Part shown: piece after piece, positions 25,408 to 35,421 of the stretch
How positions within the stretch are numbered: the stretch's first letter is position 1
Layout of the letters: each line of letters begins with the position of its first letter
The notes under the pieces: model-generated
Database searches by the model: none
Told to the model about the DNA's origin: nothing
The model's input: only the letters and a program-made list of their open reading frames with translations
From: Neomoorella stamsii
GTDB lineage: Bacteria > Bacillota > DSM-521 > Neomoorellales > Neomoorellaceae
DNA: 64,000 bases
Assembly: GCF_002995805.1 (NCBI RefSeq)
Contig: NZ_PVXL01000046.1
Location: forward strand, 1 to 64,000
Direction of reading: 5' to 3'
Program-made: the position numbers and the translations under genes

Positions 25408-25866
25408 TTAAGGTTTATCCTCCAACCAGCGAATTACTTTATCGATAAAGAGGACCCCGTCCAGGTGGTCAATCTCGTGCTGCAGGGCGCGCGCCAGGAG
25501 GCCTTCCGCCTTGATTTCCCTCTCCCGGCCGTGGCGGTCAAGGCCCCGCACAGTTACGACTGCGGCCCGGGGTACTTCCCCCTGGGCCCCGGGGACGCTG
25601 AGACACCCTTCCGGCCCTACATCTCTTCCCCTGGCCGCTATTATTTCCGGGTTAACCAGTTCAATCAGCCCTTCCCCCACGTCAACGACAATGACCCGCT
25701 TTAAGACCCCTATCTGGGGGGCGGCCAGGCCCACCCCGGGGGCATCGTACATGGTATCGGCCAGGTTATCCAGGAGCTTCCAGATATTGGGGGTAATCTT
25801 TTTTACCGGCTGCGACTTTTCCCGTAAGATGGGGTCAGGGTGGATTAAAATCTGGTGAATTGCCAA
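25408..25866 (-). CDS. def: peptide deformylase
   Basis: A 152-residue metal-dependent deformylase with all three motifs: [18 protein letters not shown] (metal Cys) and QHEIDHLDG (two metal His plus catalytic Glu). TTG start with GGAGGCAAAGAGG upstream. Complete. Confidence 0.97.
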   Translation of the reverse strand: MAIHQILIHPDPILREKSQPVKKITPNIWKLLDNLADTMYDAPGVGLAAPQIGVLKRVIVVDVGEGLIELVNPEIIAARGRDVGPEGCLSVPGAQGEVPRAAVVTVRGLDRHGREREIKAEGLLARALQHEIDHLDGVLFIDKVIRWLEDKP

Positions 25867-25885
25867 CCTCTTTGCCTCCTGTTTT

Positions 25886-28324
25886 CTACCAGGGATTAAT
25901 GGGCCCTACATCTACTATCATACGGACATCATGGCGGTTGCGGTAAGCTGCCAGGCTTGCAGCCAGGTGGCCCTTATAGCGCGACCAGGCAGGCACCTTG
26001 AGAATCAACTGCCAGCGGTAATTATCCTTGACCCGGGACGGGTACCCCGGCGCCGGCCCCAGGACCTGGATCTTGCTGCCTTTATTGTTGATTAGTCCCG
26101 CCACCTCATGGGCGGTTTCAATAACCCTGGCCTCATCCGGGCCGGTAAAACCCAGCCGCACCAGTTTTATAAAGGGAGGATAGCTCAAATTACGCCGCAT
26201 AGCTATCTCCTGCTCGTAAAACTTATGGTAATCCTGGGTCGCGGCCAGGGTAATAGCCGGGTCCTGGGGGTTATAAGTTTGAATAATAACTTCCCCTTCG
26301 CCGGTCCGGCGGCCGGCCCGGCCGGCTACCTGGGTTAACAGCTGGAAGGTACGTTCCCGGGCGCGAAAGTCCGGCTGGTACAGGGATAAATCGGCGTTAA
26401 CCACACCCACTAGGGCAACACCAGGAAAATCCATACCTTTGGTAATGGCCTGCGTACCGATAAGGATATCAGCTTGTCCGGCAGCAAAGGTACGGTAGAT
26501 CTTTTCCCACTGGCCCTTCCTGGCTGTAGTATCCCCATCGGCCCGTAAAATTCTAGCCCCAGGCCATAAAGCCCGCACTTCTTCTTCCACCCGCTGGGTG
26601 CCGGAACCCAAGCGTACCACGGTGCCCCCGCACACCGGGCAATTGGCTCCTGCTTTTTGGACGTAGCCGCAGTAATGGCAGCGCAGGGTACCATCCTGGT
26701 GATAGGTCAGGGCTACAGCACAATGCCGGCATAAAGGAACGTGGCCGCAGCGGCGGCAAAGAACATGGGGGGCATAGCCCCGCCTGTTTAAAAAGAGGAT
26801 GGCCTGCTGTCCCGCTGCCAGGGCGGCAGTTATCCCCTGCTCCAGCCGCCGGCTTAAAATACCATTGTGACCGGCCCGGAATTCGGCCCGCAAATCGACT
26901 ATCTCCACCCGGGGCAGGCTTACATTCCCCGCCCGCCGGGGTAGCTGTAATAACTGTATTTTCCCTCGCCGGGCCAGGTAAAAACTCTCAGTGCTGGGGG
27001 TGGCACTCCCCAGAACCACCACCGCTCCTTCCAGCTGCCCTCGCTTGATGGCAACCTCCCGGGCGTCATAGCGTGGTGCGGTATCCTGCTTGTAGCTGCC
27101 GGCGTGTTCTTCATCAACGACGATGAGCCCCAGCCGCGGGAAAGGGGCAAAAAGGGCCGACCGGCTGCCGGTGATAACCTGGATTTCTCCCCGGCGGGCC
27201 TGCTCCCAGACGGTAGCCCTTTCACCGGCAGGCAAATCCCCGTGGATAACGGCCACCCGGTCCCCCAGCCTTTGCCTTAACCGGGCTACCATTTGCGGGA
27301 TGAGGGCATGTTCCGGAACCAGGAACAGGACCTGGTAGCCCTTTGCCAGGGCCTCGCCGGCGCAGCGCAAGTACACCTCGGTTTTGCCGCTGCCGGTAAC
27401 ACCGTGGAGTAAAAAGGTCCCTCCCCGTCCCAGAGCGGCATTAATAATTGCCACTGCTTCTTCCTGGGCTGCATTAAGTTTGATTTCAGGACATATTTCT
27501 TTATTATCCCCGGGAGGTAGCGAGGTAATCGTAATTAAGCCCTGTTCTTCCAGGAGCTTCAGGGCGGCATATCCCCCGCCGGCAGCAAAGCTGGTCACCG
27601 GCCGGGGTCCGCCGTCCCGGAGGTCCTTCAGGATGGCCGCCTGGCGCGGCGCTTTTTTTACCAGGGTTTCTATTGCCGCTGCCACCCCTTCCCCGGGTAC
27701 TACCCACCGGGGCCGCCTCTCCCGGGGCGCCTCCCGCCAGGACCACTCTTCCCGGACCAGGCCGTGGGATTTTAAAGAGGCTAAAGCCTCGCTAAGTTCC
27801 CGGCGGCGGCCTAACTGCTTTAACTGGCCTTCCCCGGCCACCCGGCGGCTGGCCAGGTAGGCGGCCACAGCTCCGGCCGGCGGGGGCAGGCAGTTAGCCA
27901 GGTTTAAAGCCTCTTCCGTTTCGCCTCCTGCGCCCGGTAGCCAGCACCAACGGCGTTCCAGGCGCCTGCCTGTTGCCGGCGGCAGGAGGGTATTCAGGGC
28001 TACCGCCAGGGGAGATAAATAACGCTCCGCCAGGTAGCGACTAAGTTCTACCATTCCCGGTGACAGGAAATCCCTTTCCAGGACAGCCTTGATGGCCTTC
28101 AGCCCGGCCCGGTCCGCTTTATCAGGCAGGGCAACTACCACTCCCGTGGCCAGCTGCTTCCCCACCGTTACCAGGACCAGGGAGCCTTCTTTTACCTGGG
28201 AAGCCAGCTCCAGGGGTACCTGGTAGGTTAACGTTCCAGTGATAGTTTCCATCCTCGCCCAGCATGGGAGCCGGGCGCAACCAGGGGCCGAGTTGACGGC
28301 CACTTCTACCAGCAAATTCGCCAA
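25886..28324 (-). CDS. priA: primosomal protein N' (replication restart helicase PriA)
   Basis: An 812-residue PriA. N-terminal DNA-binding domain ([20 protein letters not shown]), helicase with [14 protein letters not shown] (Walker A), [11 protein letters not shown] (Walker B, DEEH), a zinc-binding insert with four CxxC pairs ([23 protein letters not shown]), and [12 protein letters not shown] start after AGGAGGGGG is used, which gives an N-terminus about 24 residues longer than an internal ATG that would also fit the family ([14 protein letters not shown]). Confidence 0.96.
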   Translation of the reverse strand: MANLLVEVAVNSAPGCARLPCWARMETITGTLTYQVPLELASQVKEGSLVLVTVGKQLATGVVVALPDKADRAGLKAIKAVLERDFLSPGMVELSRYLAERYLSPLAVALNTLLPPATGRRLERRWCWLPGAGGETEEALNLANCLPPPAGAVAAYLASRRVAGEGQLKQLGRRRELSEALASLKSHGLVREEWSWREAPRERRPRWVVPGEGVAAAIETLVKKAPRQAAILKDLRDGGPRPVTSFAAGGGYAALKLLEEQGLITITSLPPGDNKEICPEIKLNAAQEEAVAIINAALGRGGTFLLHGVTGSGKTEVYLRCAGEALAKGYQVLFLVPEHALIPQMVARLRQRLGDRVAVIHGDLPAGERATVWEQARRGEIQVITGSRSALFAPFPRLGLIVVDEEHAGSYKQDTAPRYDAREVAIKRGQLEGAVVVLGSATPSTESFYLARRGKIQLLQLPRRAGNVSLPRVEIVDLRAEFRAGHNGILSRRLEQGITAALAAGQQAILFLNRRGYAPHVLCRRCGHVPLCRHCAVALTYHQDGTLRCHYCGYVQKAGANCPVCGGTVVRLGSGTQRVEEEVRALWPGARILRADGDTTARKGQWEKIYRTFAAGQADILIGTQAITKGMDFPGVALVGVVNADLSLYQPDFRARERTFQLLTQVAGRAGRRTGEGEVIIQTYNPQDPAITLAATQDYHKFYEQEIAMRRNLSYPPFIKLVRLGFTGPDEARVIETAHEVAGLINNKGSKIQVLGPAPGYPSRVKDNYRWQLILKVPAWSRYKGHLAASLAAYRNRHDVRMIVDVGPINPW

Positions 28325-28730
28325 CTCGACCCCCTCCTGGTTAACTGATCCACCAGAAATATTATAGCAGATTTGAAGCCGGTAGTGAATGTTTGGGTAT
28401 CCCCAGTTTTAAGCCTGCCGGGGGTTCCCTGCAGTTAAAGGTGATTTAACTGGCCAGCCCGGACCCTCTCCACTTTCTCTCCGCTTCCACTTCGCTTTTT
28501 AAACTTTAGTATCATCAAGTAAAATTTAACCCCCGGGAGACCTCCCTTTTCTTTGGCCCGCGGAAAAGTACACCGGAGAGACTTACAGCATCCAGGGGGG
28601 AGCCAGAGTAGCCAGAGCTGAACGGATGGATGCTCCCGGTTTCAGATTTATTCTCCCATTTTCTACCTGCTTATAGCTTATAACTTGGCCACATGGACCC
28701 GTACCCGCCGCCTGGATATCGATAACCCTG
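28325..28730. other. 406-bp non-coding stretch between priA and the FAD oxidase
   Basis: I see no gene. It contains an AGTTAAA/TTTAACT inverted repeat near 28434, a tandem AGCCAGAGT/AGCCAGAGC pair near 28601, and an 8-bp inverted repeat AGCATCCA (28587-28594) with TGGATGCT (28627-28634). The promoter for priA must lie at its left end. No Fe-S partner of the oxidase is encoded here. Confidence 0.55.
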
Positions 28731-30107
28731 TCACTCAGAGAAAATCTTGTGGGGGTTGAGAATGTTTTTCGGGTCCAGGGATCTTTTAATATCCTGCATG
28801 GCCTGGTAGCCGGCCTCTCCCAGTTCTGCCATCAGAAAAGGTGCCTTGAGGAGGCCGATGCCGTGTTCTCCTGAAAGGGTCCCCCCCAATTCTAAAGCGG
28901 CCTGGAAGATTTCGGCAATGGCCTTTTCCACCCTCTGCATCTCTCCGGCATCCCTGCGGTCACAGGCTATGTTGGGGTGGAGGTTGCCGTCACCGGCATG
29001 GCCAAAGATGACCAGGTCTATCTGGTATTTTTCTCGAATTTGTCCCAGCCTCCGGATCATGGCCGGCACCTGGCTGCGGGGGACAGTAGCATCCTCGGAA
29101 ATTTTGGTGGGTTTAATCCGGGTTATGGCCGGGGAGACGGCCCGCCGTGCCCGCCATAATTCTCCTGCTTCCCGGGCTTCAGCAGCCAACCTGATTTCGG
29201 TAGCTCCCACTTCCTCCAGGACCGCTACTACCCTCCCTGCTTCCCTTTGGGCCTGCTCCCACTCCCCATCAGTCTCGATAAGGAGCACGGCTGCTGCTTC
29301 CCGGGGTAACCCGCAGGGGCTGAACTGTTCCACGATGGCAATGGAGACACTGTCCATGATCTCCAGGGTCCTGGGTATTATCCCTGCGCTGAGGATGGCA
29401 TTGACTGCTTCACCTGTCTGCACCAGGTCCTTAAAGGCTGCCAGGATGGTTTTAACGGCCTGGGGCTTAGGGATAAGGCGCAGGGTAATTTTGGTGATCA
29501 CCCCCAGGGTCCCTTCAGACCCTGTAAACAGCCGGCAAAGGTCATAGCCGGTAACGTTTTTGACGGTCCGGCCCCCAGGGTGAATTACCCGACCGTCGGC
29601 CAGCACTACTTCCAAGCCCAGGATGTAGTCCCTGGTAACGCCATACTTGAGGGCGCGGGGCCCCCCGGCACACTCGGCAACGTTGCCACCTAGGGTGCAA
29701 ACTTCCGCGCTGCCGGGGTCCGGGGGATAGAAAAGCCCCCTATCTTCTACCGCCCGGTGCAGTTCAGCGGTAATTACCCCCGGACCTACTACAGCCAACA
29801 TGTCCTCTGTGTTAATCTCATAAATGGCGTTCATAGCCGTCATTACCAGGGCTATACCCCCGCCCCGGGGCACCGATCCGCCGCTCAAGCCCGTGCCAGC
29901 GCCGCGGGGGTGGACCGGGATCCCCTCCCGGTAAGCAAGTTCCAGGACCCGGGCCACCTGTTCGGTACTGGCCGGCTTAACTACCACATCCGGCTTGTAG
30001 GACACAAAAGTACCGTCGTAAGAATAGCAAAGGAGATCTTCGGGTGACGCCAGTACCCGGTCCTTCCCGACAATCCTTGCCAGCTTTTGCTGTAGGGAAG
30101 CCTGCAA
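28731..30107 (-). CDS. FAD-linked oxidase, GlcD/D-lactate dehydrogenase family
   Basis: A 458-residue 2-hydroxyacid dehydrogenase of the vanillyl-alcohol-oxidase fold. FAD-binding PCMH domain about 35-215: PRGAGTGLSGGSVP, DPGSAEVCTLGGNVAECAGG, then VKNVTGYDLCRLFTGSEGTLG; C-terminal cap ends with VIFGHAGDGNLHPNI and LSGEHGIGLLKAPFL. It would oxidise glycolate, D-lactate or a similar acid. Such enzymes often work with a GlcF-type Fe-S protein or electron-transfer flavoprotein, but neither is adjacent; the gene stands alone. TTG start with GAGGCG upstream. Confidence 0.9.
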   Translation of the reverse strand: MQASLQQKLARIVGKDRVLASPEDLLCYSYDGTFVSYKPDVVVKPASTEQVARVLELAYREGIPVHPRGAGTGLSGGSVPRGGGIALVMTAMNAIYEINTEDMLAVVGPGVITAELHRAVEDRGLFYPPDPGSAEVCTLGGNVAECAGGPRALKYGVTRDYILGLEVVLADGRVIHPGGRTVKNVTGYDLCRLFTGSEGTLGVITKITLRLIPKPQAVKTILAAFKDLVQTGEAVNAILSAGIIPRTLEIMDSVSIAIVEQFSPCGLPREAAAVLLIETDGEWEQAQREAGRVVAVLEEVGATEIRLAAEAREAGELWRARRAVSPAITRIKPTKISEDATVPRSQVPAMIRRLGQIREKYQIDLVIFGHAGDGNLHPNIACDRRDAGEMQRVEKAIAEIFQAALELGGTLSGEHGIGLLKAPFLMAELGEAGYQAMQDIKRSLDPKNILNPHKIFSE

Positions 30108-30250
30108 ATCAATCGCCTCTTAAAGCCGGTTTCCTTCCTGTTTAAGGTTAGTTCGGCACCGAGCCATGTTTTTCATGCTCACACGCCTTTACCTGTGCAT
30201 TACGAATTCGGTATGACCTTATAAGCGAAAACCCTAACAAGGGTAAGGGA

Positions 30251-30688
30251 TTACTCTGGATTACCTTGTCCCAGCCAGGTTAAAGGAAAACCCATTTTAA
30301 CACTGGCATTCTTAATTTCCGGATCACCCGTCACTACAGCAGCATTATTTTTTAACGCCGCAGCAATGGCATAGGCGTCGGCGTAAGACAGGGCATAGGA
30401 AGCCTTTACTCTGGCGGCCACCAGCGTTAAATCTTCGTCACCTGCCAAAAACTCAACCGGCCAGTTTTTTACCGTTTCCAGGACCCTTTCAGCTTCTATT
30501 TCCCCATATTTCCGGTGTACCCGGTAATATACTTCACCTAAATTTATCCACGTCATGAATAGCCGCACGGTGTTATCCCCGGCCTTTTTTAGTAGCAGAG
30601 CTACTTCATCAGCTCCAGTTTCGTCTTCCAGGTAACAAATGACGGCATAAGCGTCAAGGACAAAATTTTTATGGTAACTGCCGTTCAT
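30251..30688 (-). CDS. PIN-domain toxin (VapC-like)
   Basis: A 145-residue PIN ribonuclease. The acidic metal site is visible: FVLDAYAVI (Asp), NLGEVYYRV (Glu), SYADAYAIAAA (Asp) and VVTGDPEI (Asp). It is the toxin half of a type II pair; its ATG lies 20 bases inside the upstream antitoxin gene, coupling the two. TTAGAGG ribosome site. Targets of VapC enzymes are usually tRNA or rRNA, but this cannot be read from sequence. Confidence 0.9.
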   Translation of the reverse strand: MNGSYHKNFVLDAYAVICYLEDETGADEVALLLKKAGDNTVRLFMTWINLGEVYYRVHRKYGEIEAERVLETVKNWPVEFLAGDEDLTLVAARVKASYALSYADAYAIAAALKNNAAVVTGDPEIKNASVKMGFPLTWLGQGNPE

Positions 30689-30926
30689 GGTCTGCCTCTA
30701 ATTTACGTTCTTCCCGCTTATAGGCGGCATGGGTTTTTGTCAATGATTGTTTTGCTTTCAACATGCCTCGCGCCCCTCTAACCGGGTCAGCCGGGGCAGG
30801 GGTAATAATGATTTGACCTTCCTTCTCTGTAATTATGGCCCTTCCCGGCGCCTGGAGGCCATATTTTTGGCGTAAATGAGCAGGGATAACCACTTGACCC
30901 TTAGCGGAAATCTTCACCGTCGGCAT
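30669..30926 (-). CDS. AbrB/SpoVT-type antitoxin (VapB-like)
   Basis: An 85-residue protein with an N-terminal swapped-hairpin DNA-binding domain (VKISAKGQVVIPAHLRQKYGLQAPG) and a charged C-terminal part (KQSLTKTHAAYKREERKLEAD) that should wrap the toxin. It would neutralise the PIN protein and repress its own promoter. A GAGGTGAGG ribosome site precedes the ATG. The antitoxin-toxin order and overlap are standard for vapBC. Confidence 0.9.
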   Translation of the reverse strand: MPTVKISAKGQVVIPAHLRQKYGLQAPGRAIITEKEGQIIITPAPADPVRGARGMLKAKQSLTKTHAAYKREERKLEADHERQLP

Positions 30927-31235
30927 TAACCCTCACCTCTCTTTTGCTTTACCTCTAAATTTATTGTAAAACTTAATGATGAAAAATACAACCTTAGATC
31001 TACATTGGTGCGTGTCAAAGGTTTGTAGGCGAGGGCTCTGAAGGCACTGGTTACCAGACGGTAATGGTACCGCATGGAATTAGCCAGGAGTCGCCGAATC
31101 TCCGGCAATGCTCCCTGTCTTTCCTGCGGGTAGGGGGAAGAATTTGGTGTAGCTTAATATATTTGGCTTAATATGGAACCTTTTCCGTATGAAGCCATAT
31201 TATATTATCAAAGAATAAAAGGAGGAGTGATTCCT

Positions 31236-31592
31236 ATGTCTCAAGAGGCTGAGTTGAACACAATTTTTGACAAGATTAAAGATGGTTCACCCGAAAAAAA
31301 AGATCCAGCATTGGAAGGGTTGGAGGCCGCCCTCAACGAAATGCAACTCGACGGAGACAAAAAAATTGGCATTGAATTCGAGTGTGGAGATTGTTGCAAA
31401 AAAGTTATAAACGGATCCAAATTATTTTTCGTCTTTAATTTTGCAGTTCTGCTTCCGGCACCGGGCGATTGCCTCTTCATGAAGGTTTTCAGTGGTGGTC
31501 AACTCGTTGATAAACAGATCATGAGGAAAATCATAATTCCTGTAGGCCGTATTTGTGCTATTGAAATTGAACCCGTGCAAGTGGACCCCTAA
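31236..31592 (+). CDS. hypothetical protein, small cysteine-containing
   Basis: A 118-residue protein I do not recognise. It opens MSQEAELNTIFDKIKDG, has a charged first third, a GDCCKK segment with CxxCC near residue 50, and a beta-rich C-terminal half ending EIEPVQVDP. No signal peptide or clear membrane helix. The ATG is chosen because AAAGGAGGAG precedes it by 7 bases. AT-richer than its neighbours and one of few plus-strand genes, with its own terminator, so possibly acquired; the tRNA gene nearby makes that plausible but no att-type repeat was seen. Confidence 0.65.
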   Translation: MSQEAELNTIFDKIKDGSPEKKDPALEGLEAALNEMQLDGDKKIGIEFECGDCCKKVINGSKLFFVFNFAVLLPAPGDCLFMKVFSGGQLVDKQIMRKIIIPVGRICAIEIEPVQVDP

Positions 31593-31632
31593 TCTGAACA
31601 CCATTGGTATCCCTTAGCATTACAAAGACACC

Positions 31633-31672
31633 AAAGGCTGTTGACAAGTTAGTAGGTCAACAGCCTTTTTCT
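31633..31672 (+). terminator. terminator of the small plus-strand hypothetical gene
   Basis: Hairpin with arms AAAGGCTGTTGAC and GTCAACAGCC followed by TTTTTCTTT. Confidence 0.9.
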
Positions 31673-31816
31673 TTGCAGGGAAAAAGCCTACAATGCCGGA
31701 CTACATAGATAAAATTTATGTTCGCCAGGATTGAAAAACACCTGGTCTTAAAGTTTAAAAACCGCCGTAACCAACCGGCCCGTCTGGAGTTATCCCTGTC
31801 GGAAGAAACAGCGAAC

Positions 31817-31847
31817 GCCGCAAACTCTTGCGGCGTCTAGCTTTTTT
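31817..31847. terminator. hairpin 3' of tRNA-Thr, probably bidirectional
   Basis: Arms CGCCGCAA/TTGCGGCG with a four-base loop. On the plus strand a T-run (CTTTTTT) follows after a short gap; on the minus strand, the tRNA direction, a weaker T-rich tract follows. It most likely ends the tRNA transcript. Confidence 0.6.
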
Positions 31848-31848
31848 C

Positions 31849-31923
31849 TGGAGCTGATGGAGGGATTCGAACCCTCGACCTGCGCATTACGAGTGCGCTG
31901 CTCTACCCCTGAGCCACATCAGC
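31849..31923 (-). tRNA. tRNA-Thr, anticodon CGU
   Basis: Read on the minus strand: acceptor arms GCTGATG and CATCAGC, D-arm GCTCAGGGGTAGAGC, anticodon stem GCGCA/TGCGC around loop CTCGTAA (anticodon CGT, codon ACG), T-arm with GGTTCGAATCC, discriminator T, and the CCA end encoded. All arms pair. A consensus-like promoter lies directly upstream and a hairpin follows. Confidence 0.96.
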
Positions 31924-31939
31924 ATTCGTCACAGGTGAT

Positions 31940-31968
31940 ATTATAACATCCCCGGGGCGGGGAATCAA
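31940..31968 (-). promoter_or_regulatory. promoter of the tRNA-Thr gene
   Basis: Minus-strand TTGATT, 17-base spacer (itself a CCCCG/CGGGG palindrome), TATAAT, ending 17 bases before the tRNA 5' end. Confidence 0.85.
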
Positions 31969-32027
31969 TACTGCTTCACCTGTGCATGCAGTGTCCAATT
32001 GGATACCGGCATAATAGTGGTCTTTCC

Positions 32028-32588
32028 TCAAATAATCCATCTCACCAGGTTGGCGACCACTTCCCGCAGGACCAGCGGCGGGCGAAACATGGCCGTCCTG
32101 CGGACACCGGCGCCGGAGGCTTCTATGCCCAGCCGCCGCGCCTCGGTGATGGCCCGCAGCAGGTGGTAATCATGGGTGACAATAATGGCTTCCTGCCACC
32201 CGTACTTTTGCATGATTTTCCTGGCCCCGTCGAGGTTCTCTCTGGTATTGCGTGATTTTACTTCTTCATGGATTACGTCAGGGGGTATGCCGCGGGCAAT
32301 CAGGGTTAAGCGGGCGGCGGTACCCTCGGGGGTTGGATTCAAGGTACCGGTACCGCCCGTCGTTATTATCGCCGGTGCATATCCCCCGCGAAAGAGTTCT
32401 TCAGCCAGGGAAACCCGTTCCAGCAAAGCCGGGCTGGGACTATTCTGCCAAACGGCGGCGCCCAGCACGATGATCACATCGGCACTTCCGGGCTCTAAGT
32501 TTCGCCCATACCACTCAATGTAACCATACATCAACCCTGTAGTTATAATAACTACCAGGACTGCCGTAATGATTATCCTTTTTAGCAT
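32028..32588 (-). CDS. YdcF-like (DUF218) membrane-anchored protein
   Basis: A 186-residue protein with a single N-terminal membrane helix (about 4-25) and a DUF218 domain: VIIVLGAAVWQN, ELFRGGYAPAIITTGGTG, a long middle with ESRNTREN-like VKSRNTRENLDGARKIM, and VTHDYHLLRAITEARRLG. The SanA/YdcF group is linked to envelope integrity and SAM binding; a role is not proven. It follows metK in the same direction with a 57-base gap, so it may be co-transcribed. Confidence 0.85.
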   Translation of the reverse strand: MLKRIIITAVLVVIITTGLMYGYIEWYGRNLEPGSADVIIVLGAAVWQNSPSPALLERVSLAEELFRGGYAPAIITTGGTGTLNPTPEGTAARLTLIARGIPPDVIHEEVKSRNTRENLDGARKIMQKYGWQEAIIVTHDYHLLRAITEARRLGIEASGAGVRRTAMFRPPLVLREVVANLVRWII

Positions 32589-32645
32589 TGACGGACCTGC
32601 TTCCGGTGAATAAGGGCAAGGGCCGTGGGCTGCGGCTATAGCGGC

Positions 32646-33833
32646 TTATAGCCCGGCAGCCTCCCTTAAGTCCTCTACCTTATCCAGGCGCTCCCAGGGT
32701 AGGTCCAAATCGGGACGGCCGAAATGGCCATAGACGGACACCTGCTTGTATATGGGCCGGCGCAGATCCAGGTCGCGGATAATAGCCCCCGGACGCAGGT
32801 CGAAGTGGGCCTGGATTAATTCCACCAGCCGTTCGTCACTGATTTTACCGGTGCCGTAGGTCTCAACACTGATAGATACCGGCCGCGCCACGCCGATGGC
32901 GTAGGCTACCTGGACCTCACAGCGGTCGGCCAGGCCGGCCGCCACCACGTTTTTGGCCACATAGCGGGCAGCATAGGCAGCCGAGCGGTCCACCTTGGTG
33001 GGATCCTTGCCGGAGAGGGCACCGCCGCCATGGCGGGCCATACCACCGTAGGTATCGACAATAATCTTGCGACCGGTGAGGCCGGTATCGCCCTGGGGGC
33101 CGCCAACGACAAAGCGCCCGGTGGGATTAATAAAATATCTCGTCCGGTTATCCAGCATCTCTGTCGGAATTACCGGTTTGATGACGGTTTCCAGGATGTC
33201 GTCCCTTAAGGTGGCCATCTCGATGTCGGGCCGGTGCTGGGTGGAAATAACAACAGTATCCACCCTTACGGGCCGGCCGTCTTCATATTCCACCGTCACC
33301 TGAGATTTACCATCCGGCCGTAAATAGGGCAGGATCCTTTCTTTCCGCACCTCAGCCAACCGGCGCGTGAGATTATGGGCCAGGGCAATAGGCATGGGCA
33401 TATACTCCGGCGTCTCCCGGGTAGCATAGCCAAACATCATCCCCTGGTCGCCGGCGCCCAGGGTCTCCAATTCATCCCTGGCTACCCCCTGCTTTTTCTC
33501 CCAGGCTTCATTGACGCCCATGGCAATATCCGGCGACTGCTCATCAATGGATGTGACCACAGCACAGGTATCGCAGTCAAAGCCAAATTTGGCTCTGGTG
33601 TAGCCAATCTCGCGAATGGTTTCCCGGGCCACCCGCGGTATATCCACATAGCAATCGGTGGTTATCTGCCCGGCCACCAGGACCAGTCCGGTACTGACCA
33701 GGCACTCGCAGGCCACCCTAGCCAGGGGATCCTTTTCATAAATGGCATCCAGGACGGCGTCGGCAATGCGGTCGGCAATTTTATCAGGATGTCCTTCAGT
33801 TACAGATTCGGATGTAAATAACTTGCGTGCCAT
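32646..33833 (-). CDS. metK: S-adenosylmethionine synthetase
   Basis: A 395-residue SAM synthetase making SAM from ATP and methionine. Signatures: [21 protein letters not shown] split as [22 protein letters not shown], and the P-loop-like [19 protein letters not shown]. Start at the ATG with GGGAGGAATAAAG upstream; the upstream frame would run into coaBC. No SAM riboswitch precedes it; it is inside the coaBC transcription unit, separated by only 4 bases. Confidence 0.97.
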   Translation of the reverse strand: MARKLFTSESVTEGHPDKIADRIADAVLDAIYEKDPLARVACECLVSTGLVLVAGQITTDCYVDIPRVARETIREIGYTRAKFGFDCDTCAVVTSIDEQSPDIAMGVNEAWEKKQGVARDELETLGAGDQGMMFGYATRETPEYMPMPIALAHNLTRRLAEVRKERILPYLRPDGKSQVTVEYEDGRPVRVDTVVISTQHRPDIEMATLRDDILETVIKPVIPTEMLDNRTRYFINPTGRFVVGGPQGDTGLTGRKIIVDTYGGMARHGGGALSGKDPTKVDRSAAYAARYVAKNVVAAGLADRCEVQVAYAIGVARPVSISVETYGTGKISDERLVELIQAHFDLRPGAIIRDLDLRRPIYKQVSVYGHFGRPDLDLPWERLDKVEDLREAAGL

Positions 33834-33837
33834 TTCT

Positions 33838-35070
33838 TTATTCCTCCCTTTCCGGCCCTGCGCTCCTCCCCGGAAAGCGCGGCAAAGTTGTGACGGCATC
33901 CAGGATACGATGGGCCACTTCTAGCTTTGGTAACTGCGGTAATTCTTCCTTACGGCCGCCAGGAAAAAGCAAAGTGACAATATTTGTTTCGCTGCCAAAT
34001 CCTGCTCCGGGCCTGGTAACATCGTTGGCTACGATTAAGTCCAGCTGTTTCTCCTTGAGCTTTTGGCCGGCGTTTGTTAGCAGGTCTTTCGTTTCGGCGG
34101 CAAAGCCGACTAATATTTGTCTTTCTTTCATCCTGCTTAAGCAAGCCAGGATATCCACAGTCGGTTCGAGGTGAATAAATAATTCCCTCTGTTGCCCCTT
34201 TTTGATCTTCTGTGTTGCCTTAGCTACAGGCCGGAAATCGGCTACCGCGGCTGCCTTGAGGACTATATCTGCTCCCGCAAACCGCTCCTCCAGGGCGGCC
34301 AGCATTTCGGCTGCCGTCTGGACCCGTACCACTTCTACCTCAGGTGGTGGCGGTAGCGGGCTGGCAGTGATTAGCGTCACCCTGGCACCACGCTCCCAGG
34401 CCGCCCGGGCCAGGGCATAACCCATTTTACCGGAACTATAATTACCTATGTACCTTACCGGGTCCAGGGGTTCCCTGGTGCCGCCGGCAGTCACCAGCAC
34501 CACCAGATCCCTGTAATCCTGGGGTGCCAGGGCTCGCCGGCAGGCAGCGACTATACGCTCTAAACTGGCCAGCCGGCCTTTGCCCGTAGTACCGCAGGCC
34601 AGGAAGCCTTCCTCCGGTTCAATAATGCCCCAGCCGCGCCGTTTTAATGTCGCCAGGTTTTCCTGGACGGCTGCTTTTGCATACATATTCACATTCATAG
34701 CCGGTGCCACCAGGGTGGGACAGTTTACCGCCAGGGCTGTGGTACTCAGGAGGTCATCGGCCAGGCCGGTGGCCAGCTTGGCCAGGATATTGGCCGTCGC
34801 CGGGGCAACGAGGAAAAGATCAGCTTTGTTAGCCAGGTCAATATGGGTCAAGGGTCCCCCGCTCCCGGCCCCGAAAATTTCTGTCAGGGCCTGTTGCCCC
34901 GTCAGGGTGCTGAAGGTCAGGGGGGCAATAAATTCCGTTGCCCCTGCTGTCATGATCACCCGGACGGTAGCCCCTTCCTGGACCAAAAGCCGGCAGAGCT
35001 CGGCCGCCTTGTAGGCGGCAATGCCGCCGCAGACCCCTAAAATGATGGTTTTACCCTCTAAGAACTTCAC
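33838..35070 (-). CDS. coaBC: phosphopantothenoylcysteine decarboxylase / phosphopantothenate-cysteine ligase
   Basis: A 410-residue fusion for two steps of coenzyme A synthesis. CoaC part about 1-180: [16 protein letters not shown] and PAMNVNMY (substrate loop); CoaB part from about 185: [38 protein letters not shown] and [12 protein letters not shown] start overlapping the rpoZ stop (GTGA) is used; a nearby ATG would extend it by six residues. Confidence 0.95.
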   Translation of the reverse strand: MKFLEGKTIILGVCGGIAAYKAAELCRLLVQEGATVRVIMTAGATEFIAPLTFSTLTGQQALTEIFGAGSGGPLTHIDLANKADLFLVAPATANILAKLATGLADDLLSTTALAVNCPTLVAPAMNVNMYAKAAVQENLATLKRRGWGIIEPEEGFLACGTTGKGRLASLERIVAACRRALAPQDYRDLVVLVTAGGTREPLDPVRYIGNYSSGKMGYALARAAWERGARVTLITASPLPPPPEVEVVRVQTAAEMLAALEERFAGADIVLKAAAVADFRPVAKATQKIKKGQQRELFIHLEPTVDILACLSRMKERQILVGFAAETKDLLTNAGQKLKEKQLDLIVANDVTRPGAGFGSETNIVTLLFPGGRKEELPQLPKLEVAHRILDAVTTLPRFPGRSAGPEREE

Positions 35071-35270
35071 GCCTTCTTCTTGCCCCACTCATATTTTATC
35101 TTGCCCTCAGCAATCTCCATGAGGGCTACCGTTACTGGCTTGGTCCCCTTAGGGTACAGGTTGGCAAACTGTCCTTCTGTCAGCGTCCGCGCCCTCTTGG
35201 CGGCCAGGACCGCCAGGGCGTATTTGCTGCCAACTCGCTTTTCCAGTTGATCCAGGGATGGCTGTTTCAA
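35067..35270 (-). CDS. rpoZ: DNA-directed RNA polymerase omega subunit
   Basis: A 67-residue omega subunit, which binds beta-prime and helps enzyme assembly. LKQPSLDQLEKRVGSKYALAV and AKRARTL are the diagnostic part, followed by KPVTVALMEIAEGKI. A TTG start after GGGAGGAAGAAATA gives the normal N-terminus. The usual guanylate kinase gene between remA and rpoZ is missing here. Confidence 0.93.
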   Translation of the reverse strand: MKQPSLDQLEKRVGSKYALAVLAAKRARTLTEGQFANLYPKGTKPVTVALMEIAEGKIKYEWGKKKA

Positions 35271-35421
35271 TATTTCTTCCTCCCGAAAAGATAAAAACAC
35301 CCGCAGGAAAACGCTCTTTTATACGTTTTTCCCTGGGGATCAAGGACAAGGATATATTCGCGCTGCCATTTATCGTGGCCACCCGCGTCCCGGTAGTGCT
35401 CTGCTGTTATCCGGCCGGAAT

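Noticed and set aside
30926-31108. 60-residue frame upstream of the antitoxin gene
   Set aside because: No ribosome site or homology; the region is the likely vapBC promoter, and the frame joins unrelated sequence.
31592-31923. Integration site at the tRNA-Thr gene
   Set aside because: No integrase, and no repeated copy of the tRNA 3' end was found nearby.
32600-33900. SAM riboswitch upstream of metK
   Set aside because: metK follows coaBC by 4 bases with no leader; no S-box motif is visible.
35271-35421. Open frame of about 55 codons in the remA-rpoZ gap as a gene or gmk remnant
   Set aside because: It has no start codon or ribosome site and I cannot match it to gmk motifs, so I do not list it as a feature.
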